Source: Bacteroidota bacterium
GTDB lineage: Bacteria; Bacteroidota; Bacteroidia; Bacteroidales; SZUA-534
Length of the DNA: 64,000 nucleotides
Reading direction: 5' to 3'
Assembly (NCBI GenBank): GCA_003250355.1
Contig: QKGS01000057.1
Span: 40,988 to 104,987, forward strand
The position numbers and the translations under genes were made by a program. Numbering within the stretch: position 1 is the first letter of the stretch; every line of letters begins with the position of its first letter. Of the stretch, positions 9,923 through 18,384 are shown one piece after another. The notes below the pieces were generated by a model that made no database searches, was not told the DNA's origin, and saw only the letters and a program-made list of their open reading frames with translations.

Positions 9923-11893
9923 CTATTTCAACCCTTTTTTAAAATTAAATGTAGTACCCGATTCTTCTTTCTCCGATTTTTTTAATTTTTGCAATAATCT
10001 GTTCAGCAAATTTTGAGAAGGATTTTCAAAACTCAAATCAATTAAAAACTGGTTAAACCCTTTTGCTTTTAGTTTTGTAGAGTATTGAAACAACGATACC
10101 GGATTTTTGGGTACTACTACTGTTATTCCGTTTTTCAAATGTCGGTTATACATATTTTTATCATCATCGAAAAAAGTATCGGTTGTTTTAACCGGCTGTC
10201 GAGAATAAAATAATCGAGGATAATAGTACAACGGTATTATTTGCGATCGGTTGGCCCCGGATAACATATTATCAAATTCATTTTCAAAAGAGCCGATTAC
10301 CCATTTTGCACCCTGAGAGTACAAAAATTTTGAGGCTGCATCGTTATAGCAATACACATTTTCATTTGTAATAAAATTCGATTTGATAGAGAGTAATTCT
10401 TTTTGCGACAAATGACTAAGACTATAATTACAGTACCCTTTTCGCTCTGCATTTGCAATAAATGTGCGATAAAAATCAATGTCAGTTTCGGAAATAAACT
10501 GAGGTAATTCGATCCATATTTTATATTTGTTTTTTTGTATAAACGGGGTATTTAGTCTAAATTCCTTTAGTTCCTGTTTTGTTAGTAAAAGTATAAGATG
10601 GTCAATGTCTTCGAGCCGTATTTTTCGTAACCATTCCAAATTATTAATGCGCACAAATATTTGTTGTTTCTTTTTTACTTCAAATACTCGAAGTGCCGCA
10701 ATTGCTTTCTTTTTCTGATTCAATGGCATTTTATCATTTATAGGCTTAGCACTACCTTTGAGCTTGGCAGGGAACTTTTCATTACCCAAAGCAGCTATAA
10801 ATATTTCATTGCCTATATTAATACCTTTAGTATTGGTGTAAATTTCATATTTATGATCCAATTGTTTAAAAGCATCAACTTTAAAAGCAAGTTGTTCCTG
10901 GTCGTTTTGGGTTCTAATACGTAACCGATTCCCTTTTTGTATTTGTACTAAACTTGAAAATAATATTGAACTATCGGTTACTTTTTCAACTGTTCCTATT
11001 AATAAGCCTGTATTAGGGTTTTCGGATATAGCGTTTGATACTTTTGGGGCATAAAACCACTGTGTTTTGGGTCGGCCCATATCGAAACTCAGCAGCTCTT
11101 TTGCCTCTGCTAATTTTGAATTATTGTCAATAGCCATACGATATGCTCTTGCTACGGTATAAACGTACTCTCCCGATTTTAATCGCCCTTCAATTTTGAG
11201 TGAAGCTACTCCAAATTTTGTCAATTGCGGAATAAAATCAATAAGCTGATTATCTTTCATACTGAAAGCGAGGGTCTTTTCGTTATTAACCGAAAAAAAT
11301 CTTCGACATGGCTGGGCACATAAACCGCGGTTTGCCCCTGCTCCACTCAAATAACTACTAAACGTACACATTCCGGAGAATGAATAACATAAGGCACCAT
11401 GAACAAACACTTCAGTTTCTATGGGTGATTTTTTTTGAATTAGTTCCAACTCATTTAGCGTAAGCTCGCGAGCAAGTATAATGCGCTCTATACCCAACTT
11501 AGCTGCATGAATGGCACCTAAAGAGTTATGATGTGCCATTTGAGTACTTCCATGAATTACAAGTTTAGGGAAATGCTTTTTCAGTAAATAATATGTTCCC
11601 CAATCTTGAATAATAACTGCTGAAATTTTAGTTAGCGACAGAAACCAAAGTGTATCTAACAATTCGTTCAGCTCTTTATTTTTAATTACAGTATTGAGAG
11701 TAACGTATACTTTAGCATTGTAACGTTTTGCTTCATTAATAATTAATAGTAACTGATAGTTGTTAAAATTTGCAGCTCTGCCTCGTGCATTAAATGTTTT
11801 TAATCCTAAATATACGGCATTGGCACCACCTTCCATTGCTGCATAAAAAGCTTCTACATTGCCTACGGGCATTAATAATTCCGGTTTCCTCAT
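9923..11893 (-). CDS. U32 family peptidase-like protein (RlhA/YhbU-type, DUF3656 region)
   Basis: A 656-residue protein with an N-terminal U32 domain: PELLMPVGNVEAFYAAMEGG, the GLKTFNARGRAANF segment and VHGALCYSFSGMC. A cysteine cluster (GLCAQPCRR, about residues 175-200) is compatible with an iron-sulfur site. A second region similar to DUF3656/collagenase-like proteins follows. Some U32 proteins are not proteases but act in prephenate-dependent hydroxylation of rRNA or tRNA (RlhA, TrhP). The two-domain architecture and length are close to E. coli RlhA (about 650 residues), so 23S rRNA hydroxylation is a plausible role. That assignment is inferred from architecture only. It is a single gene, divergent from menG, with its own promoter. 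Confidence 0.82.
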   Translation of the reverse strand: MRKPELLMPVGNVEAFYAAMEGGANAVYLGLKTFNARGRAANFNNYQLLLIINEAKRYNAKVYVTLNTVIKNKELNELLDTLWFLSLTKISAVIIQDWGTYYLLKKHFPKLVIHGSTQMAHHNSLGAIHAAKLGIERIILARELTLNELELIQKKSPIETEVFVHGALCYSFSGMCTFSSYLSGAGANRGLCAQPCRRFFSVNNEKTLAFSMKDNQLIDFIPQLTKFGVASLKIEGRLKSGEYVYTVARAYRMAIDNNSKLAEAKELLSFDMGRPKTQWFYAPKVSNAISENPNTGLLIGTVEKVTDSSILFSSLVQIQKGNRLRIRTQNDQEQLAFKVDAFKQLDHKYEIYTNTKGINIGNEIFIAALGNEKFPAKLKGSAKPINDKMPLNQKKKAIAALRVFEVKKKQQIFVRINNLEWLRKIRLEDIDHLILLLTKQELKEFRLNTPFIQKNKYKIWIELPQFISETDIDFYRTFIANAERKGYCNYSLSHLSQKELLSIKSNFITNENVYCYNDAASKFLYSQGAKWVIGSFENEFDNMLSGANRSQIIPLYYYPRLFYSRQPVKTTDTFFDDDKNMYNRHLKNGITVVVPKNPVSLFQYSTKLKAKGFNQFLIDLSFENPSQNLLNRLLQKLKKSEKEESGTTFNFKKGLK

Positions 11894-11913
11894 GTTTGAA
11901 AATTAGTATGGCG

Positions 11914-11921
11914 CAAAGGTA
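11914..11921 (-). promoter_or_regulatory. -7 promoter box (TACCTTTG) of the U32 gene
   Basis: An exact TAnnTTTG match on the minus strand 20 nt upstream of the ATG at 11893, implying a very short 5' leader. Confidence 0.6.
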
Positions 11922-12023
11922 GTTATCTCAATTAAGTAAGGAAAGCCAGAGTATTAAAAAAATAAATTGAGTCTGCTTCCCTTTTTTTATTTTCTTTGCC
12001 GTTAAAACATATATAAACATATT

Positions 12024-12752
12024 ATGTCACAAATGGTAAAACCATATAGCATAGCAGGAAGTAAGAAGGAACAAGTTGCATCTATGTTCAATAATATAGC
12101 AGGGAAGTACGATTTTTTGAATCATTTTCTTTCAATGAATATAGACAAGATTTGGCGCAGGAAACTTATTCAAGTAATAAAGAAAAATTCGCCACTGCAA
12201 ATACTTGACGTAGCAACAGGTACCGGCGATTTGGCAATTGCTGCCCTAAAATGCAATCCTAATCATATACATGGTATTGATATATCGGAAGGTATGCTTA
12301 ATGTAGGTATTGAAAAAATTAGCACAAGAAGGTTAGAAAGCAAAATAACACTTCAGAAAGGAGATGCTGAAAATATACCTTTTGAAAATAATAAATTCGA
12401 TGCCATAACCGTAGCTTTTGGGGTTAGGAATTTTGAAAATTTGGAAGCAGGGTTGCAAGAAATGTATAGAGTAACAAAAAATAACGGAATATGTGCAGTG
12501 CTTGAATTTACTATGCCCGAAAAGTTTCCGGTAAAGCAATTGTATACTTTTTATTTTAAATACATTTTGCCCGTATTGGGAAAGCTGGTTTCAAAGGATC
12601 GATCAGCATATACCTACTTGCCGGAGTCGGTTAAAGCATTCCCACAATACAATACTTTTGTAAATAAAATGGAGCAAGCCGGATTTGCAAACTGCTCATT
12701 TCGAAAGTTAAGTATGGGTATAGCGTGCATTTACATAGGTTATAAAAAATAA
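12024..12752 (+). CDS. menG: Demethylmenaquinone methyltransferase
   Basis: A 242-residue SAM-dependent methyltransferase of the UbiE/MenG family, which methylates demethylmenaquinone at the last step of menaquinone synthesis. The sequence shows the early FNNIAGKYDFLNHFLSMNID family block, SAM-binding motif I DVATGTGDLAIA (about residues 62-73), GIDISEGML, and the UbiE signature FGVRNFENLEAGLQEMYRV (about residues 131-149). In Bacteroidota the quinone is menaquinone, so menG is the better name than ubiE. porT follows 28 nt downstream, a pairing I recall as conserved in this phylum. Confidence 0.93.
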   Translation: MSQMVKPYSIAGSKKEQVASMFNNIAGKYDFLNHFLSMNIDKIWRRKLIQVIKKNSPLQILDVATGTGDLAIAALKCNPNHIHGIDISEGMLNVGIEKISTRRLESKITLQKGDAENIPFENNKFDAITVAFGVRNFENLEAGLQEMYRVTKNNGICAVLEFTMPEKFPVKQLYTFYFKYILPVLGKLVSKDRSAYTYLPESVKAFPQYNTFVNKMEQAGFANCSFRKLSMGIACIYIGYKK

Positions 12753-12780
12753 AACCGCATATTTACCGTTGAATAGAGTA

Positions 12781-13515
12781 ATGAAATCGAAAATAATAAT
12801 AGCATTAATAGTACTGATACCATTTTGTGCATTTTCACAAAAGAAGAAATCGTGGAATAAACCTCTTTACGATGCCAAACCATTTCACTTTGGGTTCACT
12901 TTTAACGGAGGAATGCTCGACTTTGCAGTAAGCCATGCTTCAGATTTTGGAGCCATAAACCCCGATGGTACATATGTGTTTGATTCAGTTATGACTGTTG
13001 AAGGTATTGCGCAACCATTACTTGGGGCAGGGGTAGTTGGAGTAATGAAAATAAATGATTATTTCGATTTGCGGTTCTCACCCGGTTTGTCATTTGGTCA
13101 GCGCAATATCGAATATGTAATGATTCCAGAAAACAGCTCACTTGATACCTTACAAAGCCATACTATGAAAATAGAATCGGCTCTTATTCAGTTTCCTTTG
13201 CACCTTAAATACAGGGCTGAACGCGAAAGCAATTATAAGCCATATATACTTATAGGTATGAATTATACACTCGACCTTGCGGCAAATAAAAAAATTAAAG
13301 ATGAAGAGAAACCCAAAATACGTCTTAAAAATAGCGACATTCTTGCCGAAGTAGGTTTTGGAATCGATTACTATTTGCAATATTTTAAATTATCGACAGA
13401 GTTACGGTTTTCGTACGGACTAACAAATATAGTTGTATACGACGGACTCGAACAAACAAGAGTATTCAAGCGTTTGGGAACTAAAATGGTTACTTTTGCA
13501 ATATTTTTCGAATAA
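12781..13515 (+). CDS. porT: Type IX secretion protein PorT family
   Basis: A 244-residue predicted outer-membrane beta-barrel with a signal peptide (MKSKIIIALIVLIPFCAFSQ). PorT is needed for T9SS secretion in Porphyromonas and Flavobacterium, though its exact function is unsettled. Length equals my recollection of P. gingivalis PorT. The mature start KPFHFGFTFNGG and the barrel-like alternation through to MVTFAIFFE at the C terminus fit the family. The ATG at 12781 was chosen; a TTG four codons upstream gives no better signal peptide. Its place immediately after menG supports the call. Confidence 0.85.
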   Translation: MKSKIIIALIVLIPFCAFSQKKKSWNKPLYDAKPFHFGFTFNGGMLDFAVSHASDFGAINPDGTYVFDSVMTVEGIAQPLLGAGVVGVMKINDYFDLRFSPGLSFGQRNIEYVMIPENSSLDTLQSHTMKIESALIQFPLHLKYRAERESNYKPYILIGMNYTLDLAANKKIKDEEKPKIRLKNSDILAEVGFGIDYYLQYFKLSTELRFSYGLTNIVVYDGLEQTRVFKRLGTKMVTFAIFFE

Positions 13516-13562
13516 CTTTTCATTTTATCATTTCACAATTAAATATAGCTTATTTCAATACT

Positions 13563-13570
13563 TATCTTTG
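13563..13570 (+). promoter_or_regulatory. -7 promoter box (TATCTTTG) of the FAD-dependent oxidoreductase gene
   Basis: An exact TAnnTTTG match 66 nt upstream of the ATG at 13637 and after the porT stop, indicating separate transcription. Confidence 0.55.
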
Positions 13571-13636
13571 CATTGAGCTTATGAACTATTTGAAATTTGA
13601 ACTGTTTTCAAATTTTAAACATATGAACAATAGTAT

Positions 13637-15190
13637 ATGCCAACAGAAATAACAATACAGGTTACACCCAAGCAGGCTTCGAACAAAGAATTATATTTAC
13701 CTGTTGTAGCACAACAACTAAAAATACCTCAAAAAAGAATAGCCCATTGTCGTGTAATTGGACGATCGATTGATGCACGAAACCGAAATGTTAAAATAAA
13801 TCTTCGGCTGTTGGTTTATATAGATTCATATACTGAAACCACACTCAAATATAACCCTGAGTATAAAAATATTTCAAATTGCGCCCCTGTAATAATTGTA
13901 GGGGCGGGTCCGGCAGGTTTATTTGCAGGTTTAAAATTAGTTGAACTTGGCTTAAAACCTATAATAATAGAGCGAGGTAAAGATGTACATAGTCGCAAGA
14001 AAGATATTTCAAATATTCATAAAAATGCAGGTATTAACCCCGACTCTAATTACGGATTTGGAGAGGGTGGCGCAGGGACATACTCTGACGGCAAACTATT
14101 TACCCGCTCAAAAAAGAGAGGTAACATTAAAGAAGTACTTCAGATACTTCATTTAAACGGTGCCGATGAAGATATTCTTATTGATGCACATCCGCATATT
14201 GGCTCAAATAAACTACCCAAAATAATTGAAAACATTCGTGAAACCATAAAGCATTATGGAGGTGAAGTTTATTTTAACACATCGTGTAAGGAGATAATAA
14301 TTAAAAACAATTCGGTAAAAGGGATAAAAACTCATGCCGGCGACACAATTGAAGCCAATAATGTGATACTGGCCACAGGACATAGTGCCCGCGATATTTA
14401 CTATATGCTTAGCCGCCAAAACATTGCATTAGAGTCGAAGCCTTTTGCTATGGGGGTTCGCATAGAGCATCCACAAGAGCTTATTGACTCTATACAGTAT
14501 AGCTGTTCTACGCGCGGACCTTACCTGCCGGCATCTACTTATAGCCTTGTACAACAGGTTAACAACAGGGGTGTTTATTCATTTTGTATGTGTCCGGGTG
14601 GAATTATTGTGCCGGCATCGACATCGGACAGTGAGATGGTTGTAAACGGAATGTCGGCATCGAACCGTAATACTAAATATGCAAACTCGGGTATGGTTGT
14701 TGAAATACAACTAAATGATATAACTATGTTCAATGATTCGGCGCTTCCCGGGCTCGACTTTCAGAAATACTATGAGCAACTCTCTTTTAAAAATGGAGGT
14801 GAGGGGCAAATAGCACCTGCACAGCGAATGGTTGATTTTGCTAACGGTAAAATATCACAGAATTTGCCGGAAACATCGTTCCGTCCGGGAACCCAAATAT
14901 CGGCTATGCACCAATGGATGCCCGATAATATACGACATAGACTACAAGAAGGTTTTAAGGCTTTTGACAAGAAAATGAAAGGTTACTTTACCAACGAAGC
15001 TATAATTATAGGTGTAGAGAGCCGTACTAGTTCTCCTGTTCGTATTCCCCGAGATAAAGAGACATTACAGCATCCACAAATAAAAGGGCTGTACCCATGT
15101 GGCGAAGGTGCAGGCTATGCAGGAGGGATAGTATCGTCGGCAATTGACGGACAGCTATGTGCTCAAAAAATTTTTGAATCAGCCGGATAA
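13637..15190 (+). CDS. FAD-dependent oxidoreductase (uncharacterised NAD(FAD)-utilising dehydrogenase)
   Basis: A 517-residue flavoprotein. A small N-terminal domain (about residues 1-80, alpha-beta) precedes the Rossmann dinucleotide-binding motif VIIVGAGPAGLFAG (about residues 89-102). A GxGGAGTYSDGKL segment (about 144-155) and a C-terminal FAD motif (LYPCGEGAGYAGGIVSSAIDG, about residues 485-504) follow. It matches the conserved but uncharacterised FAD-dependent protein family, widespread in bacteria, with no assigned substrate. It is probably cytosolic, since no signal or membrane segment is seen. The neighbouring RNA methyltransferase is convergent, so there is no operon clue to function. 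Confidence 0.8.
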   Translation: MPTEITIQVTPKQASNKELYLPVVAQQLKIPQKRIAHCRVIGRSIDARNRNVKINLRLLVYIDSYTETTLKYNPEYKNISNCAPVIIVGAGPAGLFAGLKLVELGLKPIIIERGKDVHSRKKDISNIHKNAGINPDSNYGFGEGGAGTYSDGKLFTRSKKRGNIKEVLQILHLNGADEDILIDAHPHIGSNKLPKIIENIRETIKHYGGEVYFNTSCKEIIIKNNSVKGIKTHAGDTIEANNVILATGHSARDIYYMLSRQNIALESKPFAMGVRIEHPQELIDSIQYSCSTRGPYLPASTYSLVQQVNNRGVYSFCMCPGGIIVPASTSDSEMVVNGMSASNRNTKYANSGMVVEIQLNDITMFNDSALPGLDFQKYYEQLSFKNGGEGQIAPAQRMVDFANGKISQNLPETSFRPGTQISAMHQWMPDNIRHRLQEGFKAFDKKMKGYFTNEAIIIGVESRTSSPVRIPRDKETLQHPQIKGLYPCGEGAGYAGGIVSSAIDGQLCAQKIFESAG

Positions 15191-15227
15191 TTAATTGCAT
15201 TCAGACAACCATAGTTCCATATCAAGT

Positions 15228-15974
15228 TTACGGTCTTCTTATTTCGGCACAAATTAAAGCGGTGGCAATTGAAGCGTTTAGCGATTCTACATTCGAGCTT
15301 TCGGGATACGATGGTATTCTCACTTTATAATTAAGTTGGTTCAACACCTCATTGGAAATACCATTGGCTTCATTTCCAATAACCCATAAACCATTTTTGG
15401 GAACATTTGATGTGTAAATATTTTTTCCATTAAGAACAGTACCAATAATAGGAATACTTTTTTCGGTGGCATTGTTGAATAATGTCTGCAAATTGGTGTA
15501 TACAACCTTTACTCTAAATAAAGAGCCCATAGTTGATTGAACTGTTTTTGGATTATATAAATCAACAGTGTCGGGTGAACAAAATATAGTGTCAATTCCA
15601 AACCAATCGGCAGTTCGTATTATTGTTCCCAAGTTTCCGGGGTCGTTAATTGTATCAAGCACCAGGTAAGGTGTGTTTTTTTTAGGAATACAATCATTTG
15701 TATTAGGAATATAAACTACAGCTAAGCTGTTATTCGGATTTTTTAACGAACTGATTTTTTTTAACTCATCGTCTTGAATTGCGGCTATTTCTTCGGCTCT
15801 GCTATCATGAATATGGAATACATTATTTACATAAAACAAACTCTTAATTCGTAATTCTGATTTCAAAAGTTCCCTAACCATTTTGTCACCTTCAACTATA
15901 AAAAGTCCAAGTTCATTTCTGTACTTTTTTTGCTGAATACTGCGTATTGTTTTTATCTGTTTTTGCGAAAGCAT
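15228..15974 (-). CDS. TrmH/SpoU (SPOUT) family RNA 2'-O-methyltransferase
   Basis: A 248-residue methyltransferase carrying all three SPOUT motifs: motif 1 DPGNLGTIIRTADWFG, motif 2 WVIGNEANGIS, and motif 3 ESLNASIATALICAEI at the C terminus, which forms the knotted SAM pocket. An N-terminal substrate-binding domain (about residues 1-95) precedes it. The family 2'-O-methylates ribose in rRNA or tRNA. RlmB-like 23S rRNA modification is possible, but the target cannot be read from sequence. The ATG at 15974 sits behind a clear promoter. It is divergent from tamL, an arrangement I recall as common in Bacteroidota. Confidence 0.88.
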   Translation of the reverse strand: MLSQKQIKTIRSIQQKKYRNELGLFIVEGDKMVRELLKSELRIKSLFYVNNVFHIHDSRAEEIAAIQDDELKKISSLKNPNNSLAVVYIPNTNDCIPKKNTPYLVLDTINDPGNLGTIIRTADWFGIDTIFCSPDTVDLYNPKTVQSTMGSLFRVKVVYTNLQTLFNNATEKSIPIIGTVLNGKNIYTSNVPKNGLWVIGNEANGISNEVLNQLNYKVRIPSYPESSNVESLNASIATALICAEIRRP

Positions 15975-15993
15975 ATATTCCTGTTATTTACTG

Positions 15994-16001
15994 CAAAAGT
16001 A
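15994..16001 (-). promoter_or_regulatory. -7 promoter box (TACTTTTG) of the RNA methyltransferase gene
   Basis: An exact TAnnTTTG match on the minus strand 19 nt upstream of the ATG at 15974. Confidence 0.6.
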
Positions 16002-16036
16002 GAAAAGAATCCTTTTCATTAGTTCATTCCATTATC

Positions 16037-16044
16037 TATATTTG
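16037..16044 (+). promoter_or_regulatory. -7 promoter box (TATATTTG) of tamL
   Basis: An exact TAnnTTTG match 23 nt upstream of the tamL ATG. With the box at 15994-16001 it forms a compact divergent promoter region. Confidence 0.6.
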
Positions 16045-16067
16045 CAACTTCTTCACTAGTACATTCA

Positions 16068-18374
16068 ATGAGCGGTAATAATATATATAAATATTTACTT
16101 TTAGCAGTCGGCATAATTTTTATTGCAAGTTGTAAACCTACCCGTTGGGTTGGCGAAAATGAATATTTACTCAAAAAGAATAAAGTAATTGTTGACAATA
16201 AAGAGATAGATAAAAAAGAGCTTTCGGGATATATACGTCAAAAATCGAACAGGAGTATATTTTTTATTTTTAAAATAAATTTGGCAGCATACAATTATTC
16301 TCAAACCGGCAAAAAACAAGGGAAATTTAAAAAATGGGTAGAACGTGTAATTGGTGAGCCACCTGCTATTTACGATTCTTTGTTGGTTGAAAAATCGGCA
16401 GATCAATTTACTCAGTATTTAAAAAATAACGCTTACTATTTAAATAAAGTTGATACTCAGGTAAAGCTAAAAAGAAAACGCGCAAGGGTAACATATACTG
16501 TAACTTCCGGACCGGCAATGCCTATCTATAATGTTCATTATACAATTCTTGACTCTTCTATTGCCGGAATAATACTGTCAGATACAATTAATTCTAAAAT
16601 TAAACCAAACAAAAAATTCACTTTAAAATCGCTTCAAAAAGAGCGAAAACGAATAACGGAACAACTCAAGGATAGCGGATATTTTTATTTTAACACCGAC
16701 TATATTCGTTATATTGTTGATACATCGGCATATAAGGCTAAAATAGAAATAGAGGTGCAACAAGAATTTGCTCAAGACTCAAACGAAATATATTTTCGTA
16801 GAAATCATCAGAAATATTATGTAAATAAAATATTCTTTTACCCCGATTTTAACCCACATGAGGCTATTAGAAATCGCAAAACGTATTTCAATACTTTCGA
16901 TACACTTAACTATAACAATTATTACTTTCTATACCCAGGCTACCAAAATATAAAACCTAAAACAATTCTAAAGGCCGAAAGCCTTAGACCCGGAGAGCTT
17001 TATAGTTTGTCGAATGTTAAGAATACAACTAAATACCTTAATTCATTACACCTTTTTAGGTTAAACAACATTTCATTTGTAAGCGATTTAAAATCAGACA
17101 GCTTGCTTAATTGCCATGTTCAACTAACGCCTTTTACTTACCAGAATTACTCGGTAAGTTTTGAAACCACTAATACCCGCGGAAATATTGGCATTGGAGG
17201 TTCTTTCAAATATGGACACAAAAATCTTTTCAAAGGAGCAGAACAATTTCAGATTAAACTAAGTGGATCAAACCAGTTTATAACCAAAACAGAAGAGCGT
17301 GAGGCATTTAACATTCTGGAGTTAAGTGCCGAAGCTACACTTAATATTCCTGCATTCCTTATACCTACGCGAACCGATAATTTTTATAAAAAATACAATC
17401 CTAAAACATCATTTTCAGCATCAACCAACTATCAGCTTCGCCCCGACTTTGATCGCCGGATTTATGCCGTTAGTATGGGATATAACTGGAGTAACGGTTT
17501 GAATATTAAAAACAATGTTAATGCAATAGACCTTAGTACTGTAAAAGTAATAGGAACCGACAACTTTTATAACGATATAAAAGGGACCTATCTGGAAAAT
17601 AACTATAAAGATTATTTTATTGCAGGTGGAAGATACTCTTTTGTATATCACAACTCGGCCGACAACAGCTTTAGAAACAATATATATATGCGATGGAATG
17701 TTGAAATAGCAGGTAATACTATGTTTTTGTTCGATAAATATATATTCAAAACCGATACAACCGGAGTTGGTTACTTTAATTTATTTGGATTACAATATGC
17801 TCAGTTTGCAAAAAGCGATATCGACTTTCGTTTTTATCAAAAAGTAGGGCAAAACCAAACTATAGTATATCGTACTTATGCCGGCATAGCTCAACCCTAC
17901 GGAAATGCCAAGGCTACCCCGTTTATACGCCAGTTTAGTGCCGGAGGAGCTGATGGAATGAGAGCCTGGCAAATAAAAGATTTGGGACCCGGAAGCTATA
18001 ATGTACCCGATTCAGTTAATAGTTACCCTAACCAAACCTCAGATATTAAAATTGAGGTAAACGTAGAATACCGATTCGATTTTACTAAAAATTTCAAAGG
18101 AGCAGCCTTTGTTGATATTGGCAATATATGGTCAATAACCGAAGAGGATAGTCGACCGGGAGCAGTTTTTCGTACCGATAGTTTTTACAAACAATTGGCG
18201 TTTGGAACCGGACTTGGTTTGCGCTACGATATTCAGTTTGCTGTTATAAGGCTCGATGCGGCATTGAAAATGCGTGACCCTTCGCTTCCAAACGAATATT
18301 CGTGGATACTATTTGAACGGCCGTTGGAGTTTAAACATATAAACTGGAACTTTGCTATTGGGTACCCATTCTAG
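16068..18374 (+). CDS. tamL: TamL, lipid-modified BamA/TamA-family outer-membrane assembly protein
   Basis: A 768-residue Omp85-superfamily protein. The signal sequence ends in a lipobox (FIASC, Cys22), which is what distinguishes Bacteroidota TamL from proteobacterial TamA. POTRA-like domains occupy about residues 25-370, followed by a C-terminal 16-strand-type barrel. An RQFSAGGADGMRAW segment near residue 630 is the conserved barrel loop of Omp85 proteins, and the protein ends with aromatic strands (NWNFAIGYPF). It is expected to insert or assemble outer-membrane proteins, working with an inner-membrane TamB. The neighbouring divergent SPOUT methyltransferase matches the usual genomic context. 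Confidence 0.85.
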   Translation: MSGNNIYKYLLLAVGIIFIASCKPTRWVGENEYLLKKNKVIVDNKEIDKKELSGYIRQKSNRSIFFIFKINLAAYNYSQTGKKQGKFKKWVERVIGEPPAIYDSLLVEKSADQFTQYLKNNAYYLNKVDTQVKLKRKRARVTYTVTSGPAMPIYNVHYTILDSSIAGIILSDTINSKIKPNKKFTLKSLQKERKRITEQLKDSGYFYFNTDYIRYIVDTSAYKAKIEIEVQQEFAQDSNEIYFRRNHQKYYVNKIFFYPDFNPHEAIRNRKTYFNTFDTLNYNNYYFLYPGYQNIKPKTILKAESLRPGELYSLSNVKNTTKYLNSLHLFRLNNISFVSDLKSDSLLNCHVQLTPFTYQNYSVSFETTNTRGNIGIGGSFKYGHKNLFKGAEQFQIKLSGSNQFITKTEEREAFNILELSAEATLNIPAFLIPTRTDNFYKKYNPKTSFSASTNYQLRPDFDRRIYAVSMGYNWSNGLNIKNNVNAIDLSTVKVIGTDNFYNDIKGTYLENNYKDYFIAGGRYSFVYHNSADNSFRNNIYMRWNVEIAGNTMFLFDKYIFKTDTTGVGYFNLFGLQYAQFAKSDIDFRFYQKVGQNQTIVYRTYAGIAQPYGNAKATPFIRQFSAGGADGMRAWQIKDLGPGSYNVPDSVNSYPNQTSDIKIEVNVEYRFDFTKNFKGAAFVDIGNIWSITEEDSRPGAVFRTDSFYKQLAFGTGLGLRYDIQFAVIRLDAALKMRDPSLPNEYSWILFERPLEFKHINWNFAIGYPF

Positions 18375-18384
18375 ATTTACATTA

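Noticed and set aside
12769..12780. TTG start four codons upstream of porT
   Set aside because: The ATG at 12781 gives a normal signal peptide, and the extra residues add nothing.
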